From Folioceros fuciformis (taxonomy: Eukaryota; Anthocerotophyta; Anthocerotopsida; Anthocerotales): a stretch of 64,000 nt of DNA. The stretch covers positions 269,182 through 333,181 of the forward strand of contig JBNGIO010006382.1 of NCBI GenBank assembly GCA_049999805.1, in the 5' to 3' direction. Shown piece by piece: positions 57,237 through 64,000 of this stretch (positions are counted from its first letter, which is position 1; the number at the start of each line of letters is the position of its first letter). The translations under genes and the position numbers were made by a program. A model generated the notes under the pieces. The model made no database searches and was not told the origin of the DNA. It saw nothing but the letters and a program-made list of their open reading frames with translations.

Positions 57237-57743
57237 CAGCATTTCATGATGCTTGTGCAACGACTTCTGGCCCCCTGCGACGATTCTGGGGTGAATCCGC
57301 TTAGCAAGGCGATGCCAGCCATCCACTCGATCGGCCATTCATTTGGCAAGATTTTTGTGTTGACACAATTCCTTTTTAAACATTCTGAATTATATATGAA
57401 TTTCACTAATAATCTGACTATAGATTAGGTAGTTGTCCTAGCGCATTCCTACTGGTTTTGCTCAGGTAGCAAATTGGGGGGATTCGTCGGGATCACTCCC
57501 TTAATCTAATAGAAATTATAAGTGCATCTATATAAACAATCAACACAAAATATGTTCTTTATATTTTCTATGTCTTGATCAAGGAAATTCATCTCTAAAT
57601 CAAAACAAACAAGAAAATTGTATAAATTCATTCTTTCAAATGCATTTTTAAATGTGCATTCATTGCAACACAACTTGCATTCATGACCTATAAACGTTGC
57701 CCTAGACAAAGAAACTTCGTCGTCGGGCTTCGTTCTTCGGCCT

Positions 57744-60700
57744 TCAGTCTTCGCGACACCGCCAGTCTTCACGCCGCTCATCGCCATGCCTGCTGCTCTC
57801 CGGATCGGAGCTGGTTATCCACCGCAAGCTTTTCCCTAAGGCTCTCAAGCCAAGTGCAGCTGCATGCTCATAGTGTTTTACGCGTCCTAGGGCCTTGGTC
57901 AAGATGTCCACTGTCATTCTCTCAGTTGGGCAATAGACAACCTGGATAATTCCTGCTGTGGCCATCTCTCGGACGAATCTATGCTGGATTTTGATATGTT
58001 TGGTGCGGGCGTGAAACCTGGGATTCATAGTGAGTGCTATCGCACTCTGATTGTCACAGAATAGCATGATTGGGAGCTGTTGTTCGAAGCCGAGCTCGCG
58101 CAATGCTCCCACTGTCCACACAACCTCCTTGGTTGCTCTTGTAAGACTTTTAAACTCTGCCTCTGTGCTAGATAGAGCTATGGTGGTTTGTTTCTTACTG
58201 CTCCATCCTACTGCAGCGCTTGCCAAAAGAGTAACGTAGCTGGAGACGCTGTGACGGTCATCTGGGTCCCTAGCCTAGTCGGCGTTGCTGTATGCCACAA
58301 GGGTGAGTGGCTTCTCTGCCTTGGAAGTGCCTTGTCGTCATAATCAATGCCAAGTATTTGTGAATACCCCTTTGCTACAACTCTACCCTTGTATCGCTCG
58401 ACACTTCCGTCTGCCTTCAATTTTATTTTGAATACCCATTTACAGCCGACTGCTTTGCAGCCTACTAGCAGGCTGGTTAATGTCCATGTGTTGTTTTCAT
58501 GCAAGGACGGAAGCTCCGAGTTTATTGCAACCTTCCACAAGTCTGCATCTGGGCAGGACATAGCCTCCGCATAAGACTGAGGCTCATATAGTTGTGCATT
58601 TGCAGCAAGACAATAAGTCAGATGTAACTTTGGATGTCTAAAGTCCTCTGGTTTGTAGTATTCAGGTTGCCTATGTGTTCTAGTCGATTGGCGAGGTGCC
58701 AAGTGTGCGTGCTTGTCCCTTCTTCTTTGCTGTGGCCAGGTTGGAGATACATTAGGATTTGATAGGGCATGATCATGTGTAAACCCTAGATCAAACTTGA
58801 CATGTTGTACTTGAGGTGAGTCAAACAAACTCCTGTTGCTCACTGCTCTTCCTGGCGTCTTTAGTGGTGTCTGAACACGTGGCGTTGCAGGTACTGGGCC
58901 CTAAATAGGTGCAGGTGCTGGTGGCATGACTGGTGCAGCTCCAGTTGCTGCAGACTGTCCAGGTGGTGCTGACTGTCCAGGTGGTGGCAAAGGCACTCTC
59001 ACATTGCCTACCAATACTTCGTCCAGGCCATAGTCAGAATCTTCATCTGAGGAGTCCTCAAAATGATTACTTGAAGCTCCCACTTGCTCACTGAACTCGA
59101 CGCCTTCCACAAACACTACATCTCGTGAGTGTATGACCTTCCTCGTTTGCTTGTCCAGAAGCTTGTAGCCCTTAATGCCATCTGTGAACCCAACGAATAT
59201 ACATGGCCTAGACTTGGGCTCAAATTTCTTACGGATGTCCTTGTGTATCTGGGCATATGGAGGTGATCCGAACACACGCACATGAGCTAAGTTTGGTCTC
59301 CTTCCCGTCCATAGTTCATAGGGCGTGGTGCCCGGAACAGCTGCATGTGGAATCCGGTTCTGAATATAGTTTGCATAGGCTACAGCTTCAGCCCAGAAAG
59401 ACTTCGGTAATTTTGCATGCTGTAGCATGCTGGAAGCGGAGGTCTGTAGGCTCCAATTTTTGTTCTCTACAATGCCATTCTACTGGGGAGTGTGAGGATT
59501 TATTAGCTGTCTCAATATGCCTTGGCCTTTGAGAATGCCTGAAATTCACCCGAAGTGTACTCCCCGCCATTATCCGATCTCAAGGCCTTCAGTTTGCGGC
59601 CAGTTTGTAGCTCAGCCTAGCGCAGAAACTCCAGAAAGCATTTGAATGTCTCTAACTTGTACAGGAGAAAGTACACCACGCAAAAGCATATATAATCATC
59701 AATGAAGGTGATGCAATACTCCTTTCCGCCTATGGACTTGGGAAGTGGCCCAAACAAGTCGGTATGCACCAGTTCGAGTGTTGCTTATGCTCTCATTGGG
59801 AAGTCAGTCGGAAAAGAATGCTTCTTGTGCTTGCCGAGGATGCAAGCCTCACAAACCCCAAAGTCTTGCAAGGGGTCCGAGGAAATGCCTTCTACCAACT
59901 TCGCCTTCTGCATTTGTACAAGCTTCTTATAGTTGACATGGCCAAGGCATAGGTGCCAGAGATATGCTGGTGAAGGTTGAGCATAGGATTTGCTAACAGC
60001 ATTTGCCTTGGCTTCTTGCATATCAAGGTGATACAGGTCGTCGTCCTCCAGTCGTCCAGTGGCAAGCAAGGTGCCAGCTCTAGACTCCACAACACACTTC
60101 CCTCCGCCAAAGCACACAAAACAACCTGATTCATCAACCTTCCTTACAGAGACCAGGTTTTTGGTCAGTCCAGGTACGTAGAGTACATCATGAATTGCGA
60201 GATGTTGTGAGGGCTTGAGGTCTAATTGTATAGTACCTTGCCCTTCAATTTTGTGCCGGGTATCATCCTCGAGGCACACAAACTCCATAGGGGAGCTCTC
60301 TCGCATGTCAACAAAATAGGAAGGATCAAGTGTCATGTGTTGGGAAGCGACACTGTCTATGTACCAGGTGTTCTCCTGTTGGTTAGCATAGCAAGTAACC
60401 ACATTGCATTGTGAGTCCTTAGATAAATGAGTAGGACTTGTGGTATCACCTGGGGCACAGCTTGTGAGAAAGGCTCTGCTGTACTTGTTCATAGTTACAG
60501 CTAGGTGTCCAGAATGGCTGCTGCCTTCGCCTGCAAGGCGTTTCCTACATGTTTCCCAGGTGTGATTAGTCATTCCGCAATGACCACGTGGCGGCCGACC
60601 TTTGGGGTTGTTGTACAGTTGAGGTCTCGCTCCTCCTCGACCACCACGGCCACCTCGACCTCCTCTCACGAAGGGACGGCCACGGCCCCTGCCTCTGAAA

Positions 60701-61326
60701 GGTTCGTTTGTGTACAAGGCCTTATCTGAATTTACACTTACAGTTGCAATGCGTTTGCGAGATTCTTCCATAAACATTGCAGCAATCACTCTGTTGACTA
60801 TAAGGGTTTGAACCTCTTGCGGGCTCTGGACAACTCCAGTCCATGTTTCAGGTAGTGTGGCCAGGAGTATGACTGCCACCAAATCTTCTTCTAGGGCAAA
60901 GCCAGCAGAAATGAGCTTGCCCTTCCAGTTTCGAAACTCCAGGACGTGCTTGTCTACAGAGTCCGCTTCTGTCATCTTCAGGCCAACAAACTGTTTCAAC
61001 ACGTAGGTTTGTAACATCAAATCCCTCGAGTCGTAAACTTCCTTCGTTTGTTGCCAATACTCAGCAGCCGTGGTGGCGCCTTGAAAGACTCCAATGTGTG
61101 TGCTTTTCACACTCAGCTGTAGCAAGGTGCGTGCAGTTTGATCAGCCTCCTCCCAGATTGCAAGGTTGGCTGGGTTTGCTGGTTTCGGAATTATGGCTGA
61201 AGGTGTCCCCAGATCTCCTACATATCCCCACAAGCGTCGGGACTTCAGGATTTCCACCATCCTGTCTCTCCAGATGTGGTAATTTGAGCCATGGAATTTA
61301 TCCTCCTTGGCGATTGTGAGAGCCAA
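57744..61326 (-). pseudogene. Copia-C gag-pol, interrupted
   Basis: The first ORF (61326-59785, 513 codons) covers gag, an RGRGRG/RGGRGG tract, the zinc knuckle and protease, and the GAG-pre-integrase region YLWHLCLGHVNYK. The knuckle reads RGHCGMTNHTWETC, lacking the first Cys, and the protease reads WYIDSVAS instead of DSGAS. The integrase core is broken by stops near 59480-59780. At 59428-58901 the C-terminal integrase part is open (KSFWAEAVAYANYIQNR). At 58843-58208 RT begins (CKWVFKIKLKADGSVERYK) but jumps from GIDYD straight to sequence next to RNase H; the RT catalytic part is missing. RNase H (SSKKQTTIALSSTEAEF) and ADILTKAL-like VDILTKALGR remain. Confidence 0.5.
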
Positions 61327-61372
61327 GTTTTAAAAGGCTGATGGTTCATTCCCAGCCATCTCAAGCAGATAT

Positions 61373-62010
61373 TTAAAGAATCAAGGGTTCGTAGGTCGCC
61401 TTGCAGGACAGGGTGCCGTCTTCGTCATTAGCAATACACAAGGTAACCTTCAATCTTTCTTGCTTGTTCAAATCCTTCTCAATCTGTAAATATTGTACAA
61501 ACCGAGAGGTGTATTCATGGATTAACAATGATGATGGTTGTTGATGCATAGGTTCTCTGCCATAAAGCTCACAGAGATAGCAATAGAATGTTGTGTACAG
61601 CTCAGTCGTGGAAATGGGAAGTTGCACAAAAAAAGAGAAGATGCGTGGGAGTATCATCTTCCTCAGAGCAGGTCGTCAACTTTGAAGCTGCTCCAGTTGT
61701 ACCCGTCCAGGGCTTCATATCCTTGGACCACGTTCTGCACCATCAACCACAACATGATGCTGATTGTAATCCACACTTGCTCCCAACAGGTTGGGGCAAG
61801 TGAGCGATTGTAGTTGTCCTCCCTGGCGTCGATCCAGTCTTGTAAGTCCTGCCTCCTTCTCGCTCTCCTTGCTAGCCTCTCACGTTTCTTGAGACCAGGC
61901 ATTTCTGATGTTGCTAATCCTCCTTGCTTGCATTCTTGCAGGTGTAACACCTGAAGGCATCTGCGCACAAGGTGGATACAGCATTTCAGAAGCATCCGTC
62001 CAAGATCCAA
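61373..62010 (-). other. Copia-C leader with two short ORFs between PBS and gag
   Basis: Minus-strand ORF 62010-61663 contains MPGLKKRERLARRARRRQD and a strongly hydrophobic segment (CWEQVWITISIMLWLMVQNVV). A second ORF, 61657-61373, follows with no motif. Neither resembles Copia-A/B ORF0. They may be chance ORFs in a long leader. Confidence 0.5.
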
Positions 62011-62096
62011 GAATACTAGGGCTAGTCATGATGCGAAAAAGAAACATTCAGCAGATCGACGTGCCAGAGTAGCACACGGCGTGGATCAGAACTAAA

Positions 62097-62109
62097 GGCT
62101 CTGATACCA
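62097..62109 (-). other. Copia-C primer-binding site (tRNA-iMet type)
   Basis: The minus strand reads TGGTATCAGAGCC directly after the LTR end, an exact match to the initiator-Met tRNA complement. Confidence 0.5.
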
Positions 62110-62295
62110 TGATAAGCAGAATGCTAGAATCGATAGAGAAAGCATCGGTCGCGCGTAGTGCGCCGTGCGTCTTGCAACTGACACTTACACGTACATGTCC
62201 CGTGAAAGAGACATGACGGTTATAACGATTAGGGTTAGCTAACCTAGGCTTGATCCTAACTAAGGGTAATTAATACCCTATTAATCTATCCAACA
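62110..62295 (-). repeat. Copia-C 5' LTR
   Basis: 186 bp; the minus strand starts TGTTGGATAGATTAATAGGG and ends GCTTATCA, next to the PBS. The usual TG...CA ends are present. Confidence 0.5.
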
Positions 62296-62618
62296 CATGT
62301 ATTCCTTTACATGGTGTTCCCTTCATGGTTTATCTCCCTCTCTAGGGATAGAGGAGTTTTTCTATCTGGTTCTTCTAAAATAAATGAGTTCCTTGTCATA
62401 AAAAATCCAAATGTTATGGGCTCAAGAGGTGCAAAAACCCTAGTCATCTAGAGTCTAAGGGTGCAAAAAAAACCCATGAGTCTAGAATGCGACCATCTAT
62501 CGGGCTTCAATACCTAGTCCCTGGATTTAAAAGGGCCCTTGATCACTAGCAAATGCGGTAAATGAATGTTTGTGCATATACACTATTGCTGAAGGTTTTC
62601 TATGAGGAAGGCACCCGA

Positions 62619-62795
62619 AGGAAAACACACCTAGAGGAAAACACACCTAGAGGAAAACACACCTAGAGGAAAACACACCTAGAAGAAAACACACCTAGAG
62701 GAAAACACACCTAGAGGAAAACATCCCATCCAACTGTCTAGTGGATGCAACACACCTAAAGGAAAACATCCCATCCAACTATCTAGTGGATGCCA
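62619..62795. repeat. 16-bp minisatellite and a following 45-bp tandem pair
   Basis: Six 16-bp units aggaaaacacacctag (one with a single change) run from 62619 to 62714 and lead into a 45-bp unit (cacacctagaggaaaacatcc... to gtggatgcaa, 62706-62750). That unit is repeated at 62751-62795 with a few changes. Non-coding. Confidence 0.5.
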
Positions 62796-63504
62796 CCTTC
62801 TGCTACAATGAGATCCCCCCTCTTAGGAATGGCGATAATCTACATTACCTTGTAAGCAGATAACGGTTTGGTGTTGCATTTCTGAATATTGATAATAATT
62901 TTTATTTATCTGTGAATTTCAACATTCAAAGCAACATCTAGTTAAGTTTTGTCGCTTGTTCTATCTCCAAGCCTTGTGAGATGTGCTAATATGTGTTAGA
63001 TTGTGACAAAACTTCCAGCCTTCCTACCCTTGTCCTTTATAATTTCTTTTCTCTGGGAATATGCATGTTTTCTCTCTAGTTGGTCACGTCTTCTTTTGTG
63101 TCTAATCTATATTGCATGACGTTTATTCTTAGTAAATATATATGATAAGATTATTATTATGATTGATTGAATATATTCTTTATTTCTTATATTTAATAAG
63201 ATATGATTTATAAATCTAAGAGTCTTTGCACATGCTACTTAACAATAGAATTCAGCTACATAAATTTTCATTGATATTTCAGTCCATCTGAACCTAGCAA
63301 AACACATGTATGTAGGTGGAAGGAAACATATTTAAATGGATGTGTGCAAGTACTTGTATTATTTATTTATTTTATTTATCATTAGGCGTATGCAGCCGTG
63401 AGGCTATGAGGCCGGAACGTGAATCAAAAACATGATTGAATGGACACTTTGGGAAAGCGCAAAAGAAAGAGGATTAGAGCAAACAAAATAGCAAAACTAG
63501 ATAG
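62796..63504. other. AT-rich region with no gene seen
   Basis: Low-complexity AT-rich sequence between the minisatellite and the LINE fragment. No open frame of note. Confidence 0.5.
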
Positions 63505-64000
63505 CTATGTCAGTAAGCCTAAGTTAAGTAATCGCCAATCGCCTTGAAGTAAGAGAGAAGTTTTTTCCCTGAGTTTGGGAACACTAAGAAGTTGGCGGAT
63601 ATCGTAGTAAGAGCCTTGAAACATCTGGATCCAAGTGTTGCGAGTGGCCATACACTGGCGAAAGATGTGGTGACGAGTTTCTTCTGAAGACCTGCATTTC
63701 CGACAAAATGAATCCTCTTCAATGTTGAATCTCCTAAAGTAAGCCTCAATAGCCATATCCCCAGTCCGAAGCTGGGTGAGAAATGATGAGAGCTTACGGT
63801 CATGGAGACCAAGGCGTTGTAGCACCGAGGCCGAAGGGCCACCAAGCACCACCCTCTTAAGCGTAGAAGCCTTAGTTGAGGAAACCCACCGTAAACGCCA
63901 CTCCTGTAGACTTGCAGCATGAATTTGTTGGCGAGCTCTGGACACTGATAGGATTCGGTCTTCGCGGGAAATGGGAAGAAGAGTGGCAGCCTTGGCGGTT
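63505..64000 (-). pseudogene. C-terminal end of a LINE-type (non-LTR) retrotransposon ORF2; runs off the window
   Basis: The minus-strand frame is open from the window edge to a stop at 63505. It reads LSSFLTQLRTGDMAIEAYFRRF, then a CX2C...HX4C zinc motif CRKCRSSEETRHHIFRQC. This QLRTG-x-Y-x-R...C..C...ET..H...C pattern is typical of the region after the RT or RNase H domain in non-LTR elements. Only this tail is in the window, so the clade and integrity are unknown. Confidence 0.5.

Larger units (their letters stand above)
45769..57240 (-). mobile_element. Copia-A: minus-strand Ty1/Copia element, split by nested Copia-B and truncated at both ends
   Basis: The gag-protease part lies at 55419-56659 and integrase-RT remains at 45769-48212, both minus. 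Removing 48218-55413 plus one copy of the 5-bp duplication ctttc rejoins the reading frame exactly within the segment before the integrase core. An extra ORF precedes gag (56863-57236). No LTR of this element is recognised at either end; the left end stops in the RT/RNase H region and the right end within the extra ORF. Amino-acid similarity to Copia-B is high along the whole length, so the two are related families. Confidence 0.5.
57744..62295 (-). mobile_element. Copia-C: minus-strand Ty1/Copia element with 5' LTR, RT deleted, no 3' LTR seen
   Basis: 5' LTR 62110-62295 (starts tgttggatag, ends ttatca on the minus strand), followed by PBS tggtatcagagcc. Gag-pol runs leftwards to 57744. No copy of the LTR is found at the left end, so the element is truncated or its 3' LTR was lost. 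Sequence is distant from Copia-A/B (gag starts MALTIAKEDKFHGSNYHIW). Confidence 0.5.

Noticed and set aside
57430-57743. 3' LTR of Copia-C
   Set aside because: Compared with the 5' LTR; no similarity apart from AT-richness, so the 3' LTR is treated as missing.
62619-62795. CRISPR-like array
   Set aside because: Units are directly adjacent without spacers and the DNA is plant nuclear; it is a minisatellite.

Overview
This window reads as nuclear DNA of a land plant, most likely a non-seed plant (bryophyte or lycophyte grade). Genes have many short exons with GT-AG introns of roughly 60-200 bp. They include plant-specific families: an organellar PPR protein, a GUB_WAK-type receptor kinase, an IDM2/IDM3-like alpha-crystallin protein, chloroplast YCF54 and a plant LPAT2. 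A methyltransferase of betaine-lipid (DGTS) synthesis is also present; that pathway is known from algae, bryophytes, lycophytes and ferns and is absent from seed plants. The species cannot be fixed from the sequence alone.

Gene-rich part, about 1-42.1 kb: PPR fragment (-), UTP14 ribosome-biogenesis factor (+, crossed by an assembly gap), tRNA-Cys(GCA) (-), YCF54/LCAA (+), LPAT2 acyltransferase (-), two small conserved proteins (+ and -), IDM2/3-like alpha-crystallin protein (+), 27-bp minisatellite, GUB_WAK receptor-like (pseudo)kinase (-), universal stress protein (+), importin-9 with 33 exons (-), BtaB-like methyltransferase (+), plastid-type LysM protein with two alternative last exons (+), pyruvate decarboxylase (+) and NF-YB (-). 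Exons were joined by hand from reading frame, splice-site phase and recognisable family motifs. Every multi-exon model given a full length keeps frame across all junctions. Importin-9 contains one AT-AC (U12-type) intron and one GC-AG intron; the BtaB-like gene contains another GC-AG intron.

Repeat-rich part, about 43-64 kb: a decayed pogo/Tigger-like DNA transposon with TIRs and TA target duplication (43.0-45.5 kb). Next is a minus-strand Copia element (Copia-A) cut in two by a younger plus-strand Copia element (Copia-B, 48.2-55.4 kb) with matching LTRs and a 5-bp target duplication. A third Copia (Copia-C, minus) follows, with a 5' LTR and PBS but a deleted reverse transcriptase and no 3' LTR. 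Two minisatellites and the C-terminal end of a LINE-like ORF complete the window.

The housekeeping genes are independent neighbours, not an operon-like system. The most unusual structure is in the Copia-A/B family. Both members carry a conserved extra ORF upstream of gag, and Copia-B also holds an antisense ORF with a spliceable intron between pol and the 3' LTR.

[Note on form: the answer gave no confidence values; the uniform 0.5 in each feature is a placeholder required by the schema, not an estimate.]
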